Below are positions 1 through 8,275 of a DNA stretch of 64,000 nucleotides, piece by piece. The DNA lies in assembly GCF_042650125.1 (NCBI RefSeq), contig NZ_JBHSAP010000007.1:310001-374000 (forward strand), read 5' to 3'. How positions within the stretch are numbered: the first letter of the stretch is position 1; each line of letters begins with the position of its first letter. A program made the position numbers and the translations under genes. Below the pieces are notes generated by a model. It did not search any database. It was given only the letters and a program-made list of their open reading frames with translations, and was not told the DNA's origin. The DNA is from Salinithrix halophila (GTDB lineage Bacteria; Bacillota; Bacilli; Thermoactinomycetales; DSM-45169).

Positions 1-1
1 G

Positions 2-181
2 TATGCGGCTGCCTCAAACCGGCTCCTTACCGGCCCTGTGACCCCTGTGATCGTTGAAATGCTCCAGTCAGGTTCTGAATCTGAGGCCAAACGTGAGTGG
101 AACGACCACCCCCGTTTTCATGCCGACGAGTTGCAATCGTCCCTGCGCCGACTCCGGGAAGCGGGTTTGATTGCCCCATGA
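2..181 (+). CDS. C-terminal end of an unidentified protein (cut by left edge)
   Basis: Only the last 59 codons are inside the window; the frame is open from base 2 to the TGA at 179-181. The tail has the heptad-like pattern of a winged-helix or PqqD/RRE-like fold, ending in LRRLREAGLIAP. That resembles both the small recognition domains of peptide-modifying enzymes and the C-terminal winged helix of JmjC oxygenases. The TGA overlaps the next start (ATGA), so translation is probably coupled and this gene belongs to the same operon as the arginase-like, M42, MFS and JmjC genes that follow. The function cannot be named from this fragment. Confidence 0.6.
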   Translation, partial: YAAASNRLLTGPVTPVIVEMLQSGSESEAKREWNDHPRFHADELQSSLRRLREAGLIAP

Positions 182-1440
182 ACCGGGAAGCCGCCATTTT
201 CGAAGAGCATGGCGAAGTTCTCGCTCATTGGTTCAGTCAAAAGGTGAAAGAGCAGACCTTGATCTATTTTGACCGGCACCTGGACCTCAAGAAAATCTCG
301 GAAGAGGGCTTAAAACAGCTGGAAGAGAATGCCCACGACCCTGAGCGATTGGCTCAGCTCAATCGCGACCTTCCCTTTCGTGACGATGACCGCTTTGTTT
401 ACGGACTGGATAGTTTTTTGTACGCAGCAGCCCATCTATCCATGTTTTACCGGGTGATCTGGGTGTATCCAGAGCCCAAACCTGTGGAGTTAACCGCTTT
501 AGCCCGGATGATGTGGTCGCTCTTATCCCTGATACCCGGTCACGGACAAGAGGTAATCCAGTCATTTACCCTTGGGGCGCACTCCGTCCGGACCGTCATC
601 GCGGGGATGACCTTGGAAGTGACCACTTTGAGAAGGTTGCCGTTTCTCGATTTGCCGGATTTCCCTTGTTTAGACTTAGATTTGGACTATTTCTATCAGG
701 AGGGCGATCGCTTGACCCATCGCGTGGAGGAAGTGGTGGATACCCTCTCTTCCCGTGGATGGCGGGAAATCGATCCGACGCTGACTTACTCCATCGCAAG
801 CGGTTTCTTACCCTCCTCTTACCGATGGCTGGGAAATGCGGTGGCGGAAGAAATGGGGTGTTCGTTGAAAAGCCGAAGCCACCGCACGGAAAATCCTCCG
901 GCGAAAAATTCGTTGCACCAGTTGTTCTCACACGGGAAAATCGATCAAATCCTGCTGGACAAGCTATTTCAGGAGGAGCTACGTGTTCTGGGCGGGCCCG
1001 GATGGTCCCTTCGGTCTCTTTTGGCGGTACAGGCAAACGACCTCCAAGAGGCCCAACGGTGTTATCAGAAGGCTAGAGAAAACAAGGATCAGGCTTCCTG
1101 GCCGGCCTATACCCTAGGGTTAACTTATTTAAAACAGGGGGATTACCAGACCGCTGCCGATTGGTTTGAACGATCCGAAGGCAAAAGGGTGGACACCATC
1201 CAGGTACACAGCTTATGCCTTCGATCCCTCTGTGAGAGCCGTCTAGGCCATTACGAGAAGAGCCTTTTCCTTGCAAAACAGTGTATCTCCCTGGTACCCA
1301 TGCGTCGGGAACCCTATACCGTGGGATTATTCTCGGCGACCCAGCTTGGGGCAAAGGAAGACTTGGAGCAAATCCGGGAATACGTCGCCGATCTAAAACG
1401 GTTGGGGTTTTTATTTGGAGAGAAAGAAAGGGTGGTCTGA
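178..1440 (+). CDS. UPF0489 (arginase-like) protein with C-terminal TPR region
   Basis: A 420-residue protein. The ATG at 178 is chosen because it overlaps the upstream stop (ATGA). The N-terminal half carries the two metal-binding signatures of the arginase/UPF0489 fold: DRHLD at residues 32-36 (D-x-H-x-D) and DLDLDYF at about 166-172. The C-terminal part, from about residue 290, has TPR-like helical repeats (YTLGLTYLKQGDYQTAADWF). Some UPF0489 proteins are peptide arginases that turn arginine into ornithine in ribosomal peptides. That activity is an inference here and no precursor peptide is visible. The stop is followed at once by the M42 peptidase start. A TPR tail could hold a peptide or partner protein. 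The metal motifs are clear; the substrate is unknown. Confidence 0.65.
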   Translation: MNREAAIFEEHGEVLAHWFSQKVKEQTLIYFDRHLDLKKISEEGLKQLEENAHDPERLAQLNRDLPFRDDDRFVYGLDSFLYAAAHLSMFYRVIWVYPEPKPVELTALARMMWSLLSLIPGHGQEVIQSFTLGAHSVRTVIAGMTLEVTTLRRLPFLDLPDFPCLDLDLDYFYQEGDRLTHRVEEVVDTLSSRGWREIDPTLTYSIASGFLPSSYRWLGNAVAEEMGCSLKSRSHRTENPPAKNSLHQLFSHGKIDQILLDKLFQEELRVLGGPGWSLRSLLAVQANDLQEAQRCYQKARENKDQASWPAYTLGLTYLKQGDYQTAADWFERSEGKRVDTIQVHSLCLRSLCESRLGHYEKSLFLAKQCISLVPMRREPYTVGLFSATQLGAKEDLEQIREYVADLKRLGFLFGEKERVV

Positions 1441-2499
1441 GTGGGAGGCCTGCAACAACGAATGGATCATGCATTAAAAGCGTTGGTCGACTTACCGGGC
1501 CCAGCCGGGCGGGAACAAGCAGTACGACAGTGGCTGCGGGAACGCTGGGAAGGACAAGTTCAAGAATGCCGGGAAGACCGCGTCGGCAATTTGATATGCA
1601 AGGTCGGGGGACAAGGACCCAAACTTCTGATCCAAGCCCATATGGATGAAATCGGGTTTATTGTACGCCACATCTCCTCTTCGGGCTTTCTATTCCTTGA
1701 CCCTGTACAAGAAGCCCACCGGTCCTCTCCGCTCCATTTGTATATGATGGGGCAAACCGCCCAGGTTATCGGCCGAAAAGGCGTGGTGGCTACGGGTGTC
1801 TTTGCTGCCCCCAGTGGGCATGTCCTCACCTCCGCCCATGTGGAAAGACCCTTGGATTATAACGGTTTTTTTGTCGATCTCGGCGTCGATAGCAGGGAAG
1901 AAGCCGAAGAGAAAGGGGTGGACATCGGCGCGGGAGTGATTTGGCACCGTCCCGTCACGAAAATGGGGACGCGCTATGTAGGGAAAGCACTGGACGACCG
2001 GGTTGGCCTCCTTGTAATGGATCTGTTGCTGGATCAACTCCATCGAAACTCCTTGAATTATGAGGTGTGGTTTGGAGCCACGGTCCAGGAAGAGAATAAA
2101 GCACACGGTGCCTATGCCTTGGGCCAGTCTATGGAGTTCGATTTGGCGATTCCTTTGGATATCGGTCTGGTTGGGGATATCCCCACCGTCAACGAACAGA
2201 ATTACCCCACCCGATTGGGGGCAGGGCCCACCCTTGTTTACAAAGACGGAGCCATCCATTACCACGAAGATCTGCTCTGGAAGCTGGAGAAAGCGGCCCA
2301 AAAATATACGATTCCCTACCAAAAAGGGGTCTACCAAAACTACGGTTCGGATGGAATCGCTTTTTATGACCGGGGGATTCCTGCCGCGTTGATCGGCATC
2401 CCCACGCGTTATACCCATACGGCATTTGAAATGGTGGATCAACGAGATATCAAAGCAACGGTCGATCTATTGCAAGCTTTTATCGGGGATGCTCATTGA
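1441..2499 (+). CDS. M42 family glutamyl/deblocking aminopeptidase
   Basis: A 352-residue cytosolic dinuclear metallopeptidase. All M42 landmarks are present: HMD at residues 67-69, the bridging Asp in ALDDR near 184-187, the catalytic pair EE at 217-218, an Asp in PLDIG, and the final metal His in RYTHT near 325. The GTG start directly follows the TGA of the arginase-like gene, with a purine-rich SD (AGAAAGAAAGG) inside that gene's end, so the two are coupled. M42 enzymes usually scavenge amino acids from cytosolic peptides. In this operon it might instead trim a leader or degrade a modified peptide; this is inference from position only. Confidence 0.85.
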   Translation: MGGLQQRMDHALKALVDLPGPAGREQAVRQWLRERWEGQVQECREDRVGNLICKVGGQGPKLLIQAHMDEIGFIVRHISSSGFLFLDPVQEAHRSSPLHLYMMGQTAQVIGRKGVVATGVFAAPSGHVLTSAHVERPLDYNGFFVDLGVDSREEAEEKGVDIGAGVIWHRPVTKMGTRYVGKALDDRVGLLVMDLLLDQLHRNSLNYEVWFGATVQEENKAHGAYALGQSMEFDLAIPLDIGLVGDIPTVNEQNYPTRLGAGPTLVYKDGAIHYHEDLLWKLEKAAQKYTIPYQKGVYQNYGSDGIAFYDRGIPAALIGIPTRYTHTAFEMVDQRDIKATVDLLQAFIGDAH

Positions 2500-2530
2500 C
2501 TTCTTTTGAACAAAAAAAGAGTTCCGGGGG

Positions 2531-3922
2531 ATGACCATGATCTCAATCCAACAAAGAATCCTGATTATAACCATCGCTTCAGGCGTGTTCGCCAGTGTCA
2601 TGAGCACGTCCATGTTATCCATTGCTTTCCCCGATCTCGTCCGAGCCTTTACGATCGATTATGAAACGCTGCAAGTTAGAAATATTCTGTTCTTTACTTT
2701 TTTCGCGGTTGGGCTTCCTTTTTTCGGGAAAATTACGGATCGGGTAGGCCCCCGCGTCATTTTTTTAACCGGGTTGGCTCTTTTTATTCTTTCCTGCGTC
2801 ATGAGTGCAACCATGACCCAATGGGGAGGATTTTTGTTTTTTCAATCGACCCAAGCCCTTGCAGATGCCATGATTGTTCCTGCAACGGTGACGTTGATTC
2901 GGCATCAATTTCCTGAAACAAAGATGGGGTGGGCCTTTGGTTGGTTTTCGGCCACCTTGGCACTGGCAACGATCATTGGTCCGGCTTTGGGAGGACTGAT
3001 CCTCAAAACCTATGAATGGACCATGCTCTTTTATGTGCTGGCTTTCTGCTCCTTGATCAGTTTTCTATTCGCTTGGATCCGCATCCCCCACAATGAATCG
3101 GAAACCAATCGCGGCGAAAAAACCGTGATCCCCTGGTTCAGCGGGTTATCCTTGGGAGCGGGGATGATCTTGTTCCAGTTCTTTATGTTGGAGCCCGCCA
3201 GGAAAATTATGTGGTTGGGTATTGCGCTTCTTGCCATCGGACTGTTCCTCTACAGTGAAAAGCATCATGCCCCTCTGCTTCCAAAGCGTTTTTATCGGAA
3301 CGTCCGTTTTCTAAATGCTTGCATTCGTGTCTTTCTTCTGTTCATGGTCGTCAATACGATCGCCCTCTATGGGCCGAGCTATCTCCGAGACGTTCACCAT
3401 TGGCCGCCGGATAAGGTGGGTTGGGTGATCTTGATTGATTCCGTCATCGGTGTATCGATTGCAAGCTTAGCTGGTAAGGCCGCTGATCGAAACCCCCTCT
3501 TGACCATGGGAACAGGAATTGGGATCAGTATCATCGGCACCGCCCTATTTTTATGGACCGTCTTCGGGCACAGTTATCTATGGATCTTTCTGCTCATTTA
3601 TTTATTAAGCGGTCTCGGCAGTACCCTTACGATGCCATCCCAGAACAAAATCGCCATGACCAGTGTCCCGAAGGAGCAGACCGGAAACTATATGGGGCTT
3701 TTTCAGATGATCCAGTTTATCACGGGAGCTTTCGCAGCAGGTGCTTTTGGTTCTTTTGTCGAGGGAGAAAAGACAGGGCAAATCAGTTCCTCGGGATTCT
3801 CCCTGACGATCCTCATCAGTGTTGGTTTGCTAATTGGAGCACTTTGCACCGTATGGTTTGATCGTCATCTTACAAAAAAGCAAGCGGAGGAGAAAAGATC
3901 TTCGATTCAACCATTACCCTGA
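2531..3922 (+). CDS. MFS transporter, 14-TM drug/peptide exporter type (DHA2-like)
   Basis: A 463-residue polytopic membrane protein of about 14 predicted helices. Motif A is seen as GKITDRVGPR between helices 2 and 3, and the motif C-type sequence GPALGG in helix 5, both typical of drug:proton antiporters such as TetA(L). It starts 31 bases after the M42 stop with GGGGG upstream of ATG, and ends 18 bases before the JmjC gene, so it sits inside the operon. The likely role is proton-driven efflux of the product or intermediate made by its neighbours. Substrate cannot be read from the sequence. Confidence 0.85.
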   Translation: MTMISIQQRILIITIASGVFASVMSTSMLSIAFPDLVRAFTIDYETLQVRNILFFTFFAVGLPFFGKITDRVGPRVIFLTGLALFILSCVMSATMTQWGGFLFFQSTQALADAMIVPATVTLIRHQFPETKMGWAFGWFSATLALATIIGPALGGLILKTYEWTMLFYVLAFCSLISFLFAWIRIPHNESETNRGEKTVIPWFSGLSLGAGMILFQFFMLEPARKIMWLGIALLAIGLFLYSEKHHAPLLPKRFYRNVRFLNACIRVFLLFMVVNTIALYGPSYLRDVHHWPPDKVGWVILIDSVIGVSIASLAGKAADRNPLLTMGTGIGISIIGTALFLWTVFGHSYLWIFLLIYLLSGLGSTLTMPSQNKIAMTSVPKEQTGNYMGLFQMIQFITGAFAAGAFGSFVEGEKTGQISSSGFSLTILISVGLLIGALCTVWFDRHLTKKQAEEKRSSIQPLP

Positions 3923-3940
3923 TGAAAGGGGCTGGCTAAG

Positions 3941-6061
3941 ATGGATTTTATCGCAGGAGAGATCAGTCGGGAAACATTCATAGCGGACTATTGGAGGAAA
4001 AAGCCCTTCTTTCTGAAAGGGGGAGCCAAAAAGCTATTACAAACCTCGATCTCAGCTGAAGAATTTGCTCGCACCGCTAACACCATCGAGACGAGCAATC
4101 CTCAGATGGTCAAACGGGATGGCGACCGATTGGTTTTTGCTCAGCGGTGGGATTCCGCTAACCAGCGGTTTAAAAAGATTTCGACGCGTATTGCCCAGAC
4201 GATGTCCTGGCCAGATGTTTGGTTTGACGGTGTACTTGCCTCCGATGGACATAGTATCGGTTGCCACTATGATGATAGTGATAATTTTGTCCTTCAGCAG
4301 GAAGGAACAAAAATCTGGAAACTGCATCCTCCGACGATTATTCCCCAGGAAGAGTTGCGTCAACGGATGCTGAAAAACCCCGAGGTCGGGAATATCTTTA
4401 TGCCGGAGAATGCCATTCAGTTTGTTTTGGAACCGGGGGATCTCCTTTATATTCCGATATTTTGGCCTCATTGGGGAGTCTCAGAAGGGCCTTCTCTTAG
4501 TGTATCTTTTGTCTGTAACACCAGTAATGCTGTACGGGAGCTGATCCCGGTGATCAGAGAGGTGTTATCCCATGAGCCGTTATGGTGGGAACCTCTTCCT
4601 ATGTTTCCGGTCCCCAACTATGAAAAAGGTATGGATCTAGCCAAGGGAGACGCCAAACCCCTCGAATCCGTCATGGACAATCTATTGGATGTTTTCCAAC
4701 AGGCCTCTTTCCGCCAGAAGGTGATCCAATCTTGGTGGGAACGTCGTGCCGAACGGATTTGGGGATCGCACCAACAAAAAGAGACACCGACGTCCGGGGC
4801 ACAGCATTTGGCTATCGATAAAGATTGGGTGCGAAAAATATCGGGCCCGCCTTTGGAAGCCATCAACGTGAAGAACCTCGTTTCGATTTATCCCGCTACG
4901 CTTCAAACTTTGCAACGCTATACCTTTCGCATTTATCTGAAACGCTTTTTGTTATCCATGAGCAAAGGCTTCGGAATGTTGAATGATTATAGGCCAAAGG
5001 AATACCTCCAGACGCTTTTATCCACCATGCAACGGATGGACGCGGCCTCGTTGACGGAGGCTTTTCATTGTCCCGAGTTTACTTCCTGGATCAAACGCTT
5101 TGCAGAAGCGATCCAGTTCGGATATCCTCCCAGGCTGGAACAACTTCTCTATCAAATGGGAGGTTTTTGGATCGCTTATTTTTTGCAGAAGGATATTCTT
5201 CTGGAACAAAAAGAGTATTGGGTCTCCCGATCCACTTCGCACACCTGGCAACTGCCGTCTTTAGGCATGGAACTCGTATCGGATCATGAGCTGCCGGAAG
5301 TATTTCCTATCGAAAAACAACAGGCGGACATCCTTATCAAACTGGGGGATTCCTGTTATCGTTTACCAGCGTCATTTTTTGTACAAGGAGCCCGGAAGGT
5401 ACAGATATCCGACAGCTTGCGATGGGAGCCCTTGCCGTTCCTCCCCGCCGAAAAAGTGGCCATCATCCAGAAACACGACTGGTATAAACCCCTTTTGTCC
5501 CATCGAAAGGAAGCATTTTTGGAGGATCCAGCGTTTCAATCCTTTAGCCAACAAGTTGTGAAAGCGATCCATCAGCTAAAAGAAACGTGGCCCGAAGCCT
5601 ATAAAGAGTTTCGACAGTCCGTCTATACCATACTCCCCTATGATTCTGATCTTCCTTCGAAAGACAGCGACGACCTTCGCATGTATAGAGGACTCGCCTA
5701 TTTCTCTCCATCGGCCCAGCGTCCCATCCTTCCTATGCTTTTGATAGAGACAGCTAGAAACCGACTACACGCGATCATGGATGTGTTTCAACTTTTTCAT
5801 AACCCTGCACGCTCGATTCCTGCTTCAAATGGAAAGGAACATCAAGCACAGGGTTGGCTGGAGAAACTGGTTATAACCCTTCAACTTCGGCAGTTGGCCA
5901 CCCGATCGGGCGGTGAACTGAGCTTGGAATGGGGAGCAGAGCCATACAGAGTCTCCGAAATCATCTCTCTGCTAAGTACCTGCGGAGAATTAACGGAAAA
6001 TGGCCAGCGTTTTTTAGAAGGGTGTACAGCATTGGAAACAAAGCTGGCCACCCGGTTATAA
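3941..6061 (+). CDS. Large JmjC/cupin Fe(II)- and 2-oxoglutarate-dependent oxygenase
   Basis: A 706-residue protein. Residues 1-200 form a JmjC domain related to ribosomal-oxygenase (ROX) and peptidyl hydroxylases. The opening FIADYWRKKPFFLKG is the usual entry motif, the Fe(II) triad is H109-x-D111 with H177 (FWPHWG), and K124 or K127 is placed to bind 2-oxoglutarate. About 500 further residues are helical and not assignable, which is far longer than the usual 380-400-residue bacterial ROX proteins. The expected chemistry is hydroxylation of a protein or peptide side chain. It is the last gene of the operon and is followed by a terminator. The triad is clear; the substrate and the role of the C-terminal part are unknown. 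Confidence 0.75.
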   Translation: MDFIAGEISRETFIADYWRKKPFFLKGGAKKLLQTSISAEEFARTANTIETSNPQMVKRDGDRLVFAQRWDSANQRFKKISTRIAQTMSWPDVWFDGVLASDGHSIGCHYDDSDNFVLQQEGTKIWKLHPPTIIPQEELRQRMLKNPEVGNIFMPENAIQFVLEPGDLLYIPIFWPHWGVSEGPSLSVSFVCNTSNAVRELIPVIREVLSHEPLWWEPLPMFPVPNYEKGMDLAKGDAKPLESVMDNLLDVFQQASFRQKVIQSWWERRAERIWGSHQQKETPTSGAQHLAIDKDWVRKISGPPLEAINVKNLVSIYPATLQTLQRYTFRIYLKRFLLSMSKGFGMLNDYRPKEYLQTLLSTMQRMDAASLTEAFHCPEFTSWIKRFAEAIQFGYPPRLEQLLYQMGGFWIAYFLQKDILLEQKEYWVSRSTSHTWQLPSLGMELVSDHELPEVFPIEKQQADILIKLGDSCYRLPASFFVQGARKVQISDSLRWEPLPFLPAEKVAIIQKHDWYKPLLSHRKEAFLEDPAFQSFSQQVVKAIHQLKETWPEAYKEFRQSVYTILPYDSDLPSKDSDDLRMYRGLAYFSPSAQRPILPMLLIETARNRLHAIMDVFQLFHNPARSIPASNGKEHQAQGWLEKLVITLQLRQLATRSGGELSLEWGAEPYRVSEIISLLSTCGELTENGQRFLEGCTALETKLATRL

Positions 6062-6104
6062 AAACACCATGGAATCAGATTGGCCCATAGATAACAGTAC
6101 CCTT

Positions 6105-6132
6105 CGGCCCGCGACAGGCGGACCGTTTTTTT
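6105..6132 (+). terminator. Terminator after the JmjC gene
   Basis: The arms CGGcCCGC and GCGGaCCG surround a five-base loop and are followed by seven T residues on the plus strand, 44 bases after the JmjC stop. Confidence 0.7.
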
Positions 6133-6148
6133 CTGGGAACACACAAAT

Positions 6149-6177
6149 AAACCGTCCACCTTCACGGCGGACGGTTT
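6149..6177 (-). terminator. Terminator for the small minus-strand gene
   Basis: AAACCGTCC and GGACGGTTT pair perfectly and extend by three G-C/G-U pairs. It lies 19 bases beyond the stop of the 55-codon gene. The U tract is short (ATTTGTG), so efficiency is uncertain. Confidence 0.5.
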
Positions 6178-6195
6178 GTAAGGGGATGACTCGAC

Positions 6196-6363
6196 TCACT
6201 TGATTATCAACTGTTTTCGATGCTTACCCACAATCCCTGAATATTGATCATTACCTGCCTGTGACTGGCTTTTGGGCTTCACGGTAATGCCCATCCTCTG
6301 AAGTTTCTCGACAATATCCAGTTGATCCTTGGCGCTTGAAGTCCGATGCATCGCAGTTGACAT
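6196..6363 (-). CDS. Small basic protein of unknown function (55 aa)
   Basis: This is the shortest reading frame with a proper ribosome binding site, AGGGGG 12 bases before the ATG at 6363. Longer starts in the same frame overlap the upstream membrane-protein gene and lack such a site. The product is hydrophilic and basic, ending in GKHRKQLIIK, with no membrane segment. It follows the membrane-protein gene by 25 bases and is probably co-transcribed with it. I do not recognise the family. Confidence 0.5.
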   Translation of the reverse strand: MSTAMHRTSSAKDQLDIVEKLQRMGITVKPKSQSQAGNDQYSGIVGKHRKQLIIK

Positions 6364-6388
6364 TCTTTTGAATTCCCCCTGTCGTCGA

Positions 6389-7363
6389 TTATGTACTATC
6401 TTCATTATACGTGATCTGCTCTGCTTTGTGCATGCCTTCAATCAAGGTTTCGACCAGATTTTCCATTTGCGCTTCCGTATCTTCCACGTCAAGGATTTCT
6501 GGGCTAAGGGTTAACAAGAAGACATGATCCGTATTTTTGATGGTAATCGTTTTGGTGAGGTAGACCCGCCCCTTTTTTTCACTGTTACCCTCATGCAGGA
6601 ATTTGTAAAATTCCCCCTTCAAAAGCAATCCCCTTAAAATTCCCGTCCGTTTATGGTTGGTAATTTTCTTCACTTTGGCGGGATCCAGGAAAAATTCAAA
6701 GTCCATCACGTCTTCCAACAAATCCAGCGCCAACCTAACCAACGCATACTGGATCGCCGTACGGTCATTAATCTCTACGGATGTGGATATTTCATGGTTA
6801 TTCTTCTGGATGAACCGCAGCAATTCTTCAAACTCACCCCGTACAAACTTTTTTCGGGCTCTTTCAAAGTCCCGGTACAGAGAAAGATCCAAAGAATAAT
6901 AGGTTTGAACCATAGCATTTAAATCCGTCTTCTCCCATACGTACCCGTCCAAATGATTGATTTTAATTTGCAACTGGCCTTCCGCTTGTTTAACCGAATA
7001 CGTGTAAAGCTGGGCAGCCAGAACGAAGGACTCATTCTTCGTGAACTTTTCCAGAGCCTTTAAGATCCGGGCCCTCCATTTATAGTCCTTCAAGTCGTCA
7101 TATGCACTCAATAACAGCCGGGCGTTGTCGGCGAGATCTTCTTTGTAGGCTTTGACCAATTCCGAATGATAGATGGCCAGCACCGTCCCCAGCAATACAA
7201 CCAGGATTAGGCTTACCTTCACCTGAAAAAACGGCTGCAAATACTCTGTGTAGTATGAGGCGGAGTCGTTCTCCATCCAGACTTCCAGAAAAAATACAAA
7301 CACAGCAGCAGCCGTCAGCTTAAACGACAAGGATATCTTCTCTTTGTACTTATTTCTTAGCAC
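6389..7363 (-). CDS. Membrane-anchored protein of unknown function
   Basis: About 324 residues. The GTG at 7363 is preferred because AAAGGAGGG lies 14 bases upstream; a TTG at 7405 would translate through that SD sequence. Two hydrophobic segments near the N-terminus (LTAAAVFVFFLEVW and VSLILVVLLGTVLAIY) are separated by a short loop. They are followed by a long soluble, charged, helical domain with coiled-coil-like stretches. No enzymatic motif is visible and I recognise no family. The small basic gene behind it may encode a partner. Confidence 0.7.
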   Translation of the reverse strand: MLRNKYKEKISLSFKLTAAAVFVFFLEVWMENDSASYYTEYLQPFFQVKVSLILVVLLGTVLAIYHSELVKAYKEDLADNARLLLSAYDDLKDYKWRARILKALEKFTKNESFVLAAQLYTYSVKQAEGQLQIKINHLDGYVWEKTDLNAMVQTYYSLDLSLYRDFERARKKFVRGEFEELLRFIQKNNHEISTSVEINDRTAIQYALVRLALDLLEDVMDFEFFLDPAKVKKITNHKRTGILRGLLLKGEFYKFLHEGNSEKKGRVYLTKTITIKNTDHVFLLTLSPEILDVEDTEAQMENLVETLIEGMHKAEQITYNEDST

Positions 7364-7444
7364 GCAGTCGATCCCTGCCCTCCTTTTATAAGAAATCCCT
7401 TGCAATGGAATATAGAGACCATTCCTATCTTATCATACCGGAAA

Positions 7445-7470
7445 CCAAAAACCCCGGCGTAAGCCGGGGA
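7445..7470 (-). terminator. Terminator of the nas/siroheme operon
   Basis: On the minus strand CCCCGGC-TTAC-GCCGGGG is followed by TTTTTGGTTT, 30 bases after the sirB stop. Confidence 0.9.
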
Positions 7471-7499
7471 AAGACTCAAATCTGAGGAAATCACTCCTG

Positions 7500-8261
7500 C
7501 TACCGGGTGGACAACGCCCGTTTGATCGTATCCTCCACCCATCGGCTGACCCCAGGGTGGGGAAGGTAGGTCTCCCCCCGGTAACGATGGGGGATCCCTT
7601 CCAGTTCCCGGGGCAAGACGGTTTCAGTGAAATACCCCCGGCTCAAGAAAGTCGGCATCACGAGAAGACGACCGCGACGTGCCAATGCTTCCGCCTTCAG
7701 TCGGAGGTCACCGGTCCGTAACATCGCATAGTCAACGGCAGCAAACCCGAAGCGCTGCCCCATCTCCTCCGCCAATGAAGCAAGCCCCTTCTCCCACTCC
7801 TCCCGAAATCCCGATTTTTCGCTTCCGTGGGCGGCCAAAAGAAGGGTCTCTTCTAGGGAAGAGTCGGCTAGAGCACGGACCCGGTCTGCCATAATCCCCC
7901 TTACACAGGGGTGAGCATCCATAGCTGGACACCAGAGGATTTCTGCCCGGGGCCAGATCTGGGGAAGAGCCGTCTTGATACGGGGTCGATGCTCTACGCC
8001 CAGGGCATACCGGATTTCCTCCAGGTGGGTACTACCCGAAGAAACGAAGAGAGGCACTGCCAGGATTCGTTCCACACCCATGGCCTCCAGCTCCCTTACT
8101 CCATCTGGAATCAGCTGCCCCTCTACCAATTCCAGGTAGCCGACTTTCAGGGGAAACTCCGTCTCCACCGCTAATGCGGCCTCCTCAACGAGCCAGTTCC
8201 ACTCTTCGGCCCCGGAACCGTGGGCGATTAGCAGCACCCCTGTCTTTAAGGGACTGACCAT
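7500..8261 (-). CDS. sirB: Sirohydrochlorin ferrochelatase (CbiX/SirB family)
   Basis: A 253-residue cytosolic chelatase that inserts Fe2+ into sirohydrochlorin as the last step to siroheme, the cofactor of nitrite reductase. Two CbiX-type halves are visible, each opening with a metal-binding His motif: LLIAHGSG near residue 10 and LLLAAHGSEKSG near 140. The ATG has GAGAGGTG seven bases upstream and sits 14 bases after the sumT stop, so the two are co-translated members of the nas operon. A cobaltochelatase role is possible for this family, but the nitrite reductase context argues for siroheme. Confidence 0.88.
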   Translation of the reverse strand: MVSPLKTGVLLIAHGSGAEEWNWLVEEAALAVETEFPLKVGYLELVEGQLIPDGVRELEAMGVERILAVPLFVSSGSTHLEEIRYALGVEHRPRIKTALPQIWPRAEILWCPAMDAHPCVRGIMADRVRALADSSLEETLLLAAHGSEKSGFREEWEKGLASLAEEMGQRFGFAAVDYAMLRTGDLRLKAEALARRGRLLVMPTFLSRGYFTETVLPRELEGIPHRYRGETYLPHPGVSRWVEDTIKRALSTR

Positions 8262-8275
8262 GTTCTTTCACCTCT

